Assembly (NCBI GenBank): GCA_963713445.1
Contig: CAVQMB010000015.1
Location: 1-64,000 of the forward strand
Direction: 5' to 3'
DNA: 64,000 nt
Source: CAVQMB01 sp963713445
Lineage (GTDB): Bacteria; Pseudomonadota; Gammaproteobacteria; Competibacterales; Competibacteraceae
The notes beneath the pieces were generated by a model. The model saw only the letters and a program-made list of their open reading frames with translations. It did no database searches and had not been told where the DNA came from. Below are positions 37,179 to 45,253 of the stretch, piece by piece; positions within the stretch are counted from its first letter, which is position 1, and each line of letters begins with the position of its first letter. The translations under genes and the position numbers were made by a program.

Positions 37179-38298
37179 ATGCTGCCATTCGTTCGTCCCA
37201 CCATCGAAGATCAGGATATGCAGGCGGTATCCGCGGTGCTGCGCTCGGGCTGGATCACGTCCGGGCCCAAGGTGCGTGCTTTTGAACAGGCTCTGGAGCA
37301 GTACCTGGGCAGCGGCGCCCGGGTGCGGGCGCTCAATTCCGGTACCAGTGCGCTCGAACTGGCGCTGTTGGTGGCGGGTATCGGCGCCGGCGATGAGGTC
37401 ATCGTGCCGGCGATGAGTTTCGTGGCCTCGGCCAACGCCGTGGTCCGGGTCGGGGCCACGCCGGTATTGGTCGATGTCGATCTGGCGACGCGCAATATCA
37501 CCGCTACGGCCGTGGCGGCGGCCATCGGTCCGCGGACCCGGGCGGTGATGCCGGTGCACTTCGCCGGACTGGCGGCCGAGATGGATCCGCTGGAGGCACT
37601 CGCCCGGCAACATGGGTTGCGGGTGATTGAGGACGCCGCCCACGCCATCGGAACCCGTTACGGTGACCGCCTGATCGGTGGTGCGCGGCGATCTGGTGTG
37701 CTTCAGTTTCCATCCCAACAAGAACATCACCACTATCGAGGGTGGGGCGCTGGTCTGTTTTGATGACGATACCGCAGCGCGCATCGAACGGTTGCGGTTC
37801 CACGGTATCGAGCGTCTGGCCGAGGGCGAAATCGACGTCGCCGGCTGGGGCGGTAAGTTTAACCTGCCCGACGTCAACGCTGCGCTGGGTCTGACCCAGC
37901 TACCACGGCTGGAGAGCTTCAATGCGCGTCGCCGGGCGCTGGCCGCGCATTACCACAAGCATCTGCCGGTGCATCCTTGCTTGGCGCCGCCGGCCGCCGG
38001 GCCTGGTCATAACTGGCACATTTTCACCGTCAGGCTCGACTTTACCCGGCTCGGGCTCAGCCGGTATGCGTTCCAGCAGCGGTTGGCCGCCCGTGACATC
38101 GCCACCGGGATGCATTACCCCGCGATCCATTTGTTCGAATACTACCAGCGCTTGGGCTATCGCCGGGGGCAGTTGCCCAATGCCGAGACCATCGGCGCGC
38201 AGACCCTGACGCTGCCACTGTTCCCGGCCATGACGGCAGCTGACGTCGAGCGCGTTTGCGCGGCGCTGGCGGCGACTCTGGAGGAATCGGGTCGATGA
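37179..38298 (+). CDS. arnB: UDP-L-Ara4O C-4 transaminase ArnB (frame broken once)
   Basis: ArnB is a PLP enzyme of the DegT/DnrJ/EryC1 family that transfers the amino group from glutamate to UDP-4-keto-arabinose. It starts MLPFVRPTIEDQDMQAVSAV. ALNSGTSALELALL and HFAGLAAEMDPL precede the break, and the PLP lysine lies after it in CFSFHPNKNITTIEGGALV. Removing one G at about 37683 joins DRLIGG to RGDLVCFSFHPNKN and gives 372 residues. The start is one base after the arnE stop and the end overlaps arnC. Confidence 0.92.
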
Positions 38299-39302
38299 CA
38301 GTGGTCCGGCCGGACGTCTCGGTGGTCATTCCTGTCTATAATGAAGAAGCCGTCCTCGGGCAGCTGTTCGCGCGTCTTTACCGGGCGCTTGATCGACTGG
38401 GCCGGCGCTACGAGGTAGTGTTCGTCGATGACGGCAGTCGCGACCGTTCGCCGGGGTTGCTGCGTGCCCAGTATCAGGCCCGTCCGGATGTGACCCGGGT
38501 GGTTTATCTGCGCGCCAATGCCGGTCAGCATGCGGCGTTGATCGCTGGTTTCGAGCGCACCTGTGGGGACCGGGTGGTGACCCTGGACGCCGACCTGCAG
38601 AACCCGCCGGAGGAAATCGGCCGGCTGCTGGAGGTCATGGACCAGGGCTATGATTATGTCGGTACAGTGCGCCAGCAGCGTGAAGACAGTCGCTGGCGGC
38701 GCTGGGCCTCGCGCCTGATGAATGGGCTGCGCGAGCGCCTGACCCATATCAGGATGACCGATCAGGGCTGCATGCTGCGGGCTTATGATGCGGCCATTAT
38801 CAGGGCTATTCTGGACTCGCGCGAAATTACCACCTTCATCCCGGCTCTGGCATATATCTATGCCGGCTCCCCGACCGAGATCGGGGTTGCCCATGAGGCC
38901 CGGGCCGGCGGCGCCTCCAAGTACTCGCTGTATCGCCTCATAAGACTCAATTTCGATCTGTTCACCAGCTTTACGCTGGTGCCGCTGCAGTTGTTCTCGC
39001 TGCTGGGTATGTCGGTAGCGGTGCTGTCGTTTCTTTTCGTGGGCTATATGGCGCTGCGCCGGCTGGTGATCGGACCCGAGGTCCAGGGTGTGTTTACCCT
39101 GTTCGGAATTGCCTTCTTCCTGTTTGGGTTGCTGTTATTCGGGATCGGACTGCTTGGGGAATACGTGGGGCGGCTGTACCTGCAGGTGCGTCAGCGGCCC
39201 CGGTATGTCGTTGGTTCAGTGCTGGAGACGGTTGAACAGCCGCCGCCGGCGGCCGGTTCGCCGGACCGCTTGCCCGAGCCGGACGAGGTGGTGTCAAGGT
39301 GA
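38295..39302 (+). CDS. arnC: Undecaprenyl-phosphate L-Ara4FN transferase ArnC
   Basis: ArnC transfers formylated L-Ara4N from UDP to undecaprenyl phosphate at the cytoplasmic membrane. The GT2 domain holds VVIPVYNEEAVLGQLFARLY, EVVFVDDGSRDRSPGLL and VVTLDADLQNPPEEIGRLLE. Two C-terminal membrane helices are visible (LFSLLGMSVAVLSFLFVGYM and FGIAFFLFGLLLFGIGLLGE). The 335 residues include a short Pro-rich tail. ATG 38295 overlaps the arnB stop. Confidence 0.95.
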   Translation: MTVVRPDVSVVIPVYNEEAVLGQLFARLYRALDRLGRRYEVVFVDDGSRDRSPGLLRAQYQARPDVTRVVYLRANAGQHAALIAGFERTCGDRVVTLDADLQNPPEEIGRLLEVMDQGYDYVGTVRQQREDSRWRRWASRLMNGLRERLTHIRMTDQGCMLRAYDAAIIRAILDSREITTFIPALAYIYAGSPTEIGVAHEARAGGASKYSLYRLIRLNFDLFTSFTLVPLQLFSLLGMSVAVLSFLFVGYMALRRLVIGPEVQGVFTLFGIAFFLFGLLLFGIGLLGEYVGRLYLQVRQRPRYVVGSVLETVEQPPPAAGSPDRLPEPDEVVSR

Positions 39303-40234
39303 TGGCAACCGCCCCAGTGGTGGTGTTCGGTTACCACCAAGTCGGTGTTCGTGGATTAGCCACGCTGCTGGCTCACGATGTCGAGGTAGCCCTGGTGGTG
39401 ACCCATGCCGACGATCCCAACGAGACGGTTTGGTTTGATAGCGTGGCCGAACTCGCGGCGCTCAACCATATTCCGGTGATGACGCCTGACGATCCCAACT
39501 GCACCGAAGTCATAGCGCGGGTGCAGGCCAGTCGGCCGCAACTGCTGTTTTCGTTCTATTATCGGCACCTGCTGGGCCCGGCACTGCTGGCGTGTCCGAG
39601 CCGCGGGGCCTACAACCTGCATGGGTCGTTGCTGCCGCACTACCGCGGCCGGGTGCCGGTTAACTGGGCGGTGCTGCACGGCGAACGGGAGACCGGTGCC
39701 AGTCTGCACCGCATGGTGGAGCAACCCGATGCCGGTTCCCTGGTCGATCAGGAAGCCGTGCCCATTCTACCCAACGACACCGCCGGCGATGTGTTCCTGA
39801 AGGTGACCTGGGCGGCGGAAAAGGTGCTGGATCGAAGCCTCCCGGCGTTGCTCGCCGGCGAGGTACGGGAAACACCGCTGGATCTGGCACGGGGCAGCTA
39901 TTTCGGTAGGCGTACCCCGGCCGATGGCGGCATCGACTGGCGTCAGGATGCCTGGACGGTCCACAATCTGGTGCGCGCCGTGGCCCCCCCATACCCGGGT
40001 GCGTTCTTTGATTATCGGGGCCGGCGGCTGCGGCTGCTGGGCAGTTACTACCGGGGCGAGTCGGCGCAGGGTTATGGGCCGCGCCTATACTGGGAGCAAG
40101 GCCGTTGCTACGCCGACTGTCGCGACGGTAAGCGGCTGCAAGTTCTGCGTCTGACCACAGCCGGGACACCGCTGGACCAAGCGGTTTGCCGGCGACTTTT
40201 CGGGGCGGCCGTGATCGAGCCGGCCGCCGCTTAG
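39302..40234 (+). CDS. arnA: Stand-alone UDP-L-Ara4N formyltransferase (ArnA N-terminal domain)
   Basis: This is only the formyltransferase half of ArnA (E. coli residues 1-300). It uses N10-formyltetrahydrofolate to formylate UDP-L-Ara4N. The catalytic Asn/His lie in YNLHGSLLPHYRGRVPVNWA and the Asp in EQPDAGSLVDQEAV. The C-terminal OB-like segment PPYPGAFFDYRGRRLRLLGS is present. ATG 39302 overlaps the arnC stop; a GTG one codon earlier is an alternative. The frame stops cleanly at 40234, 12 bp before the decarboxylase gene, so this is a true split rather than a frameshift. Confidence 0.88.
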   Translation: MATAPVVVFGYHQVGVRGLATLLAHDVEVALVVTHADDPNETVWFDSVAELAALNHIPVMTPDDPNCTEVIARVQASRPQLLFSFYYRHLLGPALLACPSRGAYNLHGSLLPHYRGRVPVNWAVLHGERETGASLHRMVEQPDAGSLVDQEAVPILPNDTAGDVFLKVTWAAEKVLDRSLPALLAGEVRETPLDLARGSYFGRRTPADGGIDWRQDAWTVHNLVRAVAPPYPGAFFDYRGRRLRLLGSYYRGESAQGYGPRLYWEQGRCYADCRDGKRLQVLRLTTAGTPLDQAVCRRLFGAAVIEPAAA

Positions 40235-40246
40235 CGAGCACATTAC

Positions 40247-41293
40247 GTGAATATTCTGATTTTGGGCGTCAACGGTTTCATCGGTCACCACTTGTCGCGC
40301 CGCATTCTGGAGCAGACCGACTGGACCATCTACGGGATGGATATGTACTCGGACCGGGTCGAACCCTGGTTCGATCACCCCCGGTTCCATTTCTTCGAGG
40401 GGGACATCGGTATCAACCGTGAGTGGGTCGAATATCACATCAAGAAGTGCGATGTGGTGTTGCCACTGGTGGCGATCGCCACCCCAGCCAGTTATGTGCG
40501 CGAGCCGCTGGCGGTCTTCGAGCTGGATTTTGAGGCCAATCTGCCGATCGTGCGGGCCTGCGTGCGCTATCGCAAGCGGGTGCTGTTTCCGTCGACCTCG
40601 GAAGTCTACGGTATGAGCCCGGATCCGCTGTTCCACCCGGCGGAGACCTCCCTGGTACTGGGTCCAATCGCCAAGCAGCGCTGGATTTATTCCTGCAGCA
40701 AACAGCTCATGGACCGGGTTATCTGGGCCTACGGCCAGCAGCAAAACCTGGATTTCACTCTGTTCCGGCCGTTCAACTGGATCGGTCCCGGCCTCGATAG
40801 TCTGCACACTCCAAAGGAGGGTAGCTCCCGGGTCGTGACCCAGTTTCTTGGTCATATCGCCCGCGGCGAACCGATTCGACTGGTCGATGGTGGCCACCGC
40901 CGGCGCAGTTTCACCTACGTCGACGACGGCATTTCAGCGCTGCTGCGAATGATCGAGAATCCCGCTGGGGTGGCAACCGGAAAGATCTACAATGTTGGCC
41001 ATCCGGGTAATGACATGTCAGTGCGTGAACTGGCACTGACTATGCTGGAGATCGCCCGTGATTTCCCGGAATACCGTGCCGGCGCGGGCCAGGTACAACT
41101 GATCGATATCAGCGCGGTCGACTACTACGGTGAGGGTTATCAGGATATCCCGACCCGGGTGCCATGGATCGAGAACACCTGCCAGGATCTGGACTGGACG
41201 CCGCAGGTCGATGTCCGGAGCGCGCTGTGCCGGGTGTTCGAAGCGTACCGCGGCGAGGTGGCCAGGGCGCGCGAGTTGATCGACGCTGAATGA
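40247..41293 (+). CDS. Stand-alone UDP-glucuronate C4-decarboxylase (ArnA C-terminal domain)
   Basis: This is the oxidative decarboxylase half of ArnA: it makes UDP-4-keto-pentose from UDP-glucuronate with NAD. It is an extended SDR with GVNGFIGHHLSRRILEQTDW at the start, PSTSEVYGMSPDP, and the YxxxK pair in RWIYSCSKQLMDRVIWAYGQ. An Arg in DIPTRVPWIE probably corresponds to the catalytic Arg619 of E. coli ArnA. The start GTG 40247 has no Met alternative nearby. Length 348 residues equals the ArnA C-terminal domain alone. Confidence 0.9.
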   Translation: MNILILGVNGFIGHHLSRRILEQTDWTIYGMDMYSDRVEPWFDHPRFHFFEGDIGINREWVEYHIKKCDVVLPLVAIATPASYVREPLAVFELDFEANLPIVRACVRYRKRVLFPSTSEVYGMSPDPLFHPAETSLVLGPIAKQRWIYSCSKQLMDRVIWAYGQQQNLDFTLFRPFNWIGPGLDSLHTPKEGSSRVVTQFLGHIARGEPIRLVDGGHRRRSFTYVDDGISALLRMIENPAGVATGKIYNVGHPGNDMSVRELALTMLEIARDFPEYRAGAGQVQLIDISAVDYYGEGYQDIPTRVPWIENTCQDLDWTPQVDVRSALCRVFEAYRGEVARARELIDAE

Positions 41294-42198
41294 GCCTGAT
41301 CGCGCTCAAGGTCGATGTTGACACCTTGCGTGGCACCCGGGAGGGTGTGCCGGCGCTGGTTAGGCTGTTCCAGCGTTACCGGGCCGGTGCCAGTTTCCTG
41401 TTCAGCCTAGGCCCGGATCACACCGGGCGGGCGATACGTCGGGTGTTGCGGCCCGGTTTCATCGGTAAAGTCAACCGTACCTCAGTGACCCGGCACTACG
41501 GCTGGAAGACACTGCTGTACGGTACTGTGCTGCCGGGACCGGATATCGTCCGCCGGGCGGCCGACATCATGTGCTCGGTGCGGGATTCCGGGTTCGAGAC
41601 CGCGGTCCACACCTTCGATCATGTCCGCTGGCAGGATTTCGTGGCCCGCCGCGACGGCGCCTGGACCCGCCGGGAAATGGACCGCGCCCTGAACCGCTAT
41701 CGCGATGTTTTCGGTACCGCCGCACCCGGCCATGGGGCGGCCGGTTGGCAGCTCAATGACCATGTGTTGCGTTACCAGGACCAAATCGGCCTGCGCTGGG
41801 CCAGCGATACCCGGGGGACGGAGCCGTTCGTGCCCTGGGTCGATGGCCGCCGGCTCAGTTGTCCGCAACTGCCGACGACCCTGCCGACCCTGGACGAACT
41901 GATCGGCCGCGATGGCTGGACCGAGGCCAACGTGGCCAATGCGGTCCTGGCTGCGACACGTGCTGCCCCGCGTGATCTCCAGGTCTACACCTTGCACGCC
42001 GAGCTTGAGGGGCTGCGTCTGCTGCCCGCCATGGAGCAGTTGCTCCGCAGCTGGCAGGCGGACGGTCACGAACTGGTCAGTTTAGGTGTCGTGCGCCAAG
42101 CGCTGGACTCTGCTTCCCTGCCGGCGTACCCGGTGGCCATGGGCACGGTGCCCGGGCGCTCCGGCCAGCTTGCGGTAGCGGCTGTGGCAGCCGGCTGA
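41290..42198 (+). CDS. arnD: 4-deoxy-4-formamido-L-arabinose-phosphoundecaprenol deformylase ArnD
   Basis: ArnD removes the formyl group from the undecaprenyl-linked sugar before flipping. It is a NodB-like polysaccharide deacetylase relative. Landmarks are LKVDVDTLRGTREGVPALVR (metal-binding Asp), LFSLGPDHTGRAIRRVLRP, the His pair in AVHTFDHVRWQDF, and VYTLHAELEGLRLLP. Length is 302 residues. The start overlaps the previous stop, ending an operon of seven tightly packed genes. No ugd is present here. Confidence 0.93.
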   Translation: MSLIALKVDVDTLRGTREGVPALVRLFQRYRAGASFLFSLGPDHTGRAIRRVLRPGFIGKVNRTSVTRHYGWKTLLYGTVLPGPDIVRRAADIMCSVRDSGFETAVHTFDHVRWQDFVARRDGAWTRREMDRALNRYRDVFGTAAPGHGAAGWQLNDHVLRYQDQIGLRWASDTRGTEPFVPWVDGRRLSCPQLPTTLPTLDELIGRDGWTEANVANAVLAATRAAPRDLQVYTLHAELEGLRLLPAMEQLLRSWQADGHELVSLGVVRQALDSASLPAYPVAMGTVPGRSGQLAVAAVAAG

Positions 42199-42317
42199 GG
42201 GCGTTGTCCACCGCGCTGCGGCCCTAGCGGTTCGTGGCGGCACAATGCCTAGTTCCAGGACCGCTTTGCCACGGCTGAACTGCCGCTGAGGGGTTGTTCA
42301 AGGGGTACGCTGCAACC

Positions 42318-43202
42318 ATGTCCAGGACACATCCGGTGATTGCCGTGACCGGTTCCTCTGGCGCCGGCACCTCGACCGTCAAAGTGGCCATGGAGCACAT
42401 CCTGCGTCGCGAGGGCGCCAAAGCCGTGTTCATCGAGGGCGATAGTTTCCATCGCTATGATCGTTTTGAAATGCGCGAGGCAGTGGAGCGGGCTTATGCG
42501 GAGGGGCGCAACCTCAGTCACTTCGGCCCTGAAGGGAATCTGTTCGACCGGCTTGAGCAGTTGTTCCGGCACTATGGCGAGAGCGGCACCGGCCAGCGCC
42601 GCTACTACCTGCATAACGAGGTGGAAGCCGCGCCGTACCACCAGCAGCCCGGTACGTTCACCGCCTGGGACGCGATTCCACCGGGTAGCGATCTGTTGTT
42701 CTATGAAGGACTGCATGGCGGGGTGATCGATGGCGGGATCGATGTGGCGCGGCAGGTCGATCTGCTGATCGGCGTCACCCCGACCGTAAATCTGGAATGG
42801 ATCCAGAAGATCCACCGCGACACCCGCGAGCGCGGTTACGCGGCGCCTACGGTAACCGAGACCATACTGCGGCGCATGCACGACTACGTGCACTACATTA
42901 CCCCGCAGTTTTCGCGTACTCATGTCAATTTTCAGCGGGTGCCGCTGGTTGACACATCGGATTCCTTCATCGCCCGGGACATTCCGACCCTGGATGAAAG
43001 CTTCGTGGTGATCCGCTTCAGTGCGGCGCTGAAGCGGCAGCTGGATTACATCTATCTGCTGCGTATGCTCAAGGACTCGTTCATGTCGAGGCCGAACACC
43101 ATTGTGGTGCCAGGTGGCAAAATGGGTTTTGCCATGGAGATCATCCTGCAGCCGCTGATCGAGAACCTCGTGCACCACGACGAACTGATATGGCGGTTGT
43201 GA
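42318..43202 (+). CDS. Phosphoribulokinase-family protein (PrkB-like)
   Basis: The protein resembles octameric proteobacterial phosphoribulokinase, which phosphorylates ribulose 5-phosphate. The P-loop is GSSGAGTSTVKVAMEHIL, then FIEGDSFHRYDRFEM, SHFGPEGNLFDRLEQLF, DLLFYEGLHGGVIDGGI and the C-terminal IVVPGGKMGFAMEIILQPL. ATG 42318 (MSRTHPVIAVTGSS) is chosen; the longer frame has no conserved extension. No RuBisCO or other Calvin cycle gene is in the window, and E. coli carries a close non-autotrophic homologue (PrkB), so autotrophy must not be inferred. It follows arnD by 119 bp on the same strand. Confidence 0.85.
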   Translation: MSRTHPVIAVTGSSGAGTSTVKVAMEHILRREGAKAVFIEGDSFHRYDRFEMREAVERAYAEGRNLSHFGPEGNLFDRLEQLFRHYGESGTGQRRYYLHNEVEAAPYHQQPGTFTAWDAIPPGSDLLFYEGLHGGVIDGGIDVARQVDLLIGVTPTVNLEWIQKIHRDTRERGYAAPTVTETILRRMHDYVHYITPQFSRTHVNFQRVPLVDTSDSFIARDIPTLDESFVVIRFSAALKRQLDYIYLLRMLKDSFMSRPNTIVVPGGKMGFAMEIILQPLIENLVHHDELIWRL

Positions 43203-43254
43203 ATAACGCCACTATGCTGGCTAAGAGCCTGCTGCCTGTCGTGACCATAGCTTG

Positions 43255-43283
43255 TTGACAGTGAACAAAAAATAGAGTTTAAA
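43255..43283 (+). promoter_or_regulatory. Sigma-70 promoter for the small ORF and LuxR gene
   Basis: A perfect -35 TTGACA (43255-43260) is followed after 17 bp by TTTAAA (43278-43283), four of six to consensus. The region is notably AT-rich compared with its surroundings. Transcription from about 43290 would cover the 78-codon ORF and the LuxR-type gene. Confidence 0.6.
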
Positions 43284-43321
43284 TGCCATAGGCGGTGAGA
43301 AATAATAACTAGGGGCGAGCA

Positions 43322-43558
43322 ATGGGAACCACTCGCGAACCTGTTGTATCCAGTGCCGTGGGCGATATCTTACGTCTTCGGTTGCGCTATTCCAGTATGA
43401 TTTTGCGTGCCTATGGATCGGCTCGGTATGCCGACTTCATATTCATTCAGCATCGTCGTCTATCCGCGCCGATTCTTCAGAGTTGCGCCCGAGTCCAGCC
43501 GATCACCGTGCTGCATCAACTCCGGCTTATGGCTAAGCCGGAATGGTTGAGTGCTTAG
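43322..43558 (+). CDS. Small hypothetical ORF (78 residues) preceding the LuxR-type regulator
   Basis: The frame starts MGTTREPVVSSAVGDILRLR and ends MAKPEWLSA, two bases before the regulator ATG at 43561. AGGGGCGAG at 43311-43319 is a plausible ribosome site and a strong promoter lies just upstream. I recognise no domain; it is basic and has no clear membrane segment. A 9-bp hairpin is embedded in its 3' end, so its translation could open the regulator's start region. It may be a leader peptide gene or chance. Confidence 0.35.
   Translation: MGTTREPVVSSAVGDILRLRLRYSSMILRAYGSARYADFIFIQHRRLSAPILQSCARVQPITVLHQLRLMAKPEWLSA
43521..43542 (+). promoter_or_regulatory. Hairpin at the translation start of the LuxR-type gene
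   Basis: TCCGGCTTA (43521-43529) and TAAGCCGGA (43534-43542) form a perfect 9-bp stem with the four-base loop TGGC. It ends directly before an in-frame ATG (43543) and 18 bp before the more family-like ATG (43561). No T-run follows, so it is not an intrinsic terminator. A role in translation control is inferred. Confidence 0.5.
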
Positions 43559-43560
43559 TC

Positions 43561-44715
43561 ATGAAAGAAGAAGCTTTGCTCGCCCTCATCGATCACCTGT
43601 ACGACACTGCCCTGGAACCTACCTGCTGGGCGAGTTTCGCCCCGGTGCTGGCGCGTAGCTTTGGTGCAGAGAGTGCAGTGGTCCAGATCCAGGACCGGCC
43701 TCGCGGTGTGATTCAAAGGTTGTCCACAACCGTGAACTACACACCTGACGTCAATCGAATCTACCGCACACATTTTTACAAGCACGACTTATGGGTAGCC
43801 GCGATGCTACGCAGACCGCGGCTGGCTGCCGCGCTCGGCCAGGAACTGGTTCCTGACGACGTTTTTTTCCGCTCCGTGCATTACAACGAGTTCTGTAAAA
43901 CACTGGGAATTGCGTGTGTGATCGGCAGCGTGTTCCCGCTTTCAGGAGACACCATTGGAATTATCGGCATTCACCGGTCCAACGGGGTGCCTACATTCGA
44001 TTCGCGGGACAAACGGATGATGGACCTTTTTTTGCCGCATCTGCGGCGTGCACTGCAGATGTACATGAAGCTTGCTGATGCGCGACTCGCACGACAGGTT
44101 ACGGCGGAGACCCTCAGTACTCTTGAGACTGGCGTCGCGGTGTTGGATGCACGCTGCCGCATTATTTTTCTGAATACGGCGGCCGAGAAGCTGCTGCAGG
44201 ACGTAGCAGGGGTGGCAATTACGGCTGGCGCAATATGGCTACGGGACCCAGGTTTACGTGGCCGGCTGGAGCGTATGATTGCTTTAGCGGCGGGTGCGGC
44301 CAGAGGTATGGATGACGGCGGGGTGCTGACATTGCCCCGGCGTGACGGTCAGCCCCTGTCGCTGTTGGTTTGTCCGTTGTCTATCCGTCAGGATGGACTG
44401 GGTCCGGCGGAGCCGTTGGCGCTGGTGTTCGTTAGCGATTCCGATCGCGGTCGCGGTACACAGACCCCGGAGTACGCCCTGCGTCAGCTGCACGGATTGA
44501 CCTCTGCCGAGGCGCGCCTCCTCACTGCTTTGCTGGCCGGTGAACGCTTGCAAGGCTATGCCGAGCGTAACGCGGTCACGGTGAATACGGTGCGCAACCA
44601 GCTGGCGCATATTTTTTCCAAGACCGGCACAAGCCGGCAGGCGGAACTGGTCCGATCCTGCTTGTCGAACCCAGTGCTTCGTATGGCTGCAAATCGGGGT
44701 GCCCATGCGGTATAA
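43561..44715 (+). CDS. LuxR-type helix-turn-helix transcriptional regulator with GAF/PAS-like sensor region
   Basis: The C-terminal HTH is LuxR-like: LTSAEARLLTALLAGERLQG then YAERNAVTVNTVRNQLAHIF and SKTGTSRQAELVR. The N-terminal two thirds read LIDHLYDTALEPTCWASFAP and later a PAS-like segment, TLETGVAVLDARCRIIFLNT. This layout is common among proteobacterial one-component regulators with unknown ligands; I see no autoinducer-binding signature. Start ATG 43561 gives 384 residues; ATG 43543 adds six. The target cannot be told from context: its neighbours are a PRK-like gene and a tRNA. Confidence 0.88.
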   Translation: MKEEALLALIDHLYDTALEPTCWASFAPVLARSFGAESAVVQIQDRPRGVIQRLSTTVNYTPDVNRIYRTHFYKHDLWVAAMLRRPRLAAALGQELVPDDVFFRSVHYNEFCKTLGIACVIGSVFPLSGDTIGIIGIHRSNGVPTFDSRDKRMMDLFLPHLRRALQMYMKLADARLARQVTAETLSTLETGVAVLDARCRIIFLNTAAEKLLQDVAGVAITAGAIWLRDPGLRGRLERMIALAAGAARGMDDGGVLTLPRRDGQPLSLLVCPLSIRQDGLGPAEPLALVFVSDSDRGRGTQTPEYALRQLHGLTSAEARLLTALLAGERLQGYAERNAVTVNTVRNQLAHIFSKTGTSRQAELVRSCLSNPVLRMAANRGAHAV

Positions 44716-44830
44716 ACCAACAACGTATCGGTGCCGACGAGACCATTCGAATTCTGGCCGTAGTGTCTCCGGGCGCCGCCAGACTGAAGATTGAATTGAC
44801 GGCGGGCACACCCGACACTCCGCTCAAGGA

Positions 44831-44859
44831 TGGACGCGGTCGACGGAAAACGTTATTCT
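44831..44859 (+). promoter_or_regulatory. Promoter of tRNA-Arg
   Basis: TGGACG (44831-44836) and TATTCT (44854-44859) are separated by 17 bp, each matching consensus at four of six positions. The predicted start lies about five bases before the tRNA, with a GC-rich discriminator (CCGCTTC) as expected of stringently controlled stable-RNA promoters. Confidence 0.5.
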
Positions 44860-44870
44860 GCCGCTTCGAC

Positions 44871-44947
<77 letters not shown>

Positions 44948-45205
44948 ATTTTTCAAGCACTTAGATCCTCCTTGGCTGTAGTGGCCGTTTCTGATGTGAC
45001 TATATTGTGACTGGGGTTGTTCCGGTTTCGGCCCGGATCGATGCTGGCCTTTGAAAGCTTTCGGGTGCTGCACGGCCGCAATGTCTTCTAGCCAGGCTCG
45101 GGGTAACGTCATCTGCAAAGAACTTATCCAGGCCGGGATCTGGCACGGTCACGCCTGCGGGTACCGGCGTGTTCCGCCGCCTGATATAAACTCACCGAAC
45201 TGCCT

Positions 45206-45247
45206 TTGATCTGGATCAATGCGCGGGTCTGGCCTGAGTGGCACAAT
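45206..45247 (+). promoter_or_regulatory. Class II FNR/Anr-dependent promoter
   Basis: TTGAT (45206-45210) - CTGG - ATCAA (45215-45219) is a perfect FNR/Anr consensus palindrome. CACAAT (45242-45247), four of six to the -10 consensus, lies so that a start at about 45254 puts the centre of the site at -41.5. That is exactly the spacing of class II FNR-activated promoters. No convincing protein gene follows it, but a terminator does. Confidence 0.65.
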
Positions 45248-45253
45248 TCTTCA

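Noticed and set aside
42318..43202. Evidence for carbon fixation
   Set aside because: PRK homologues occur in heterotrophs and no other Calvin cycle gene is present in the window.
44948..45205. Integrated element downstream of tRNA-Arg
   Set aside because: No integrase, no direct repeat of the tRNA 3' end and no mobility gene are visible.
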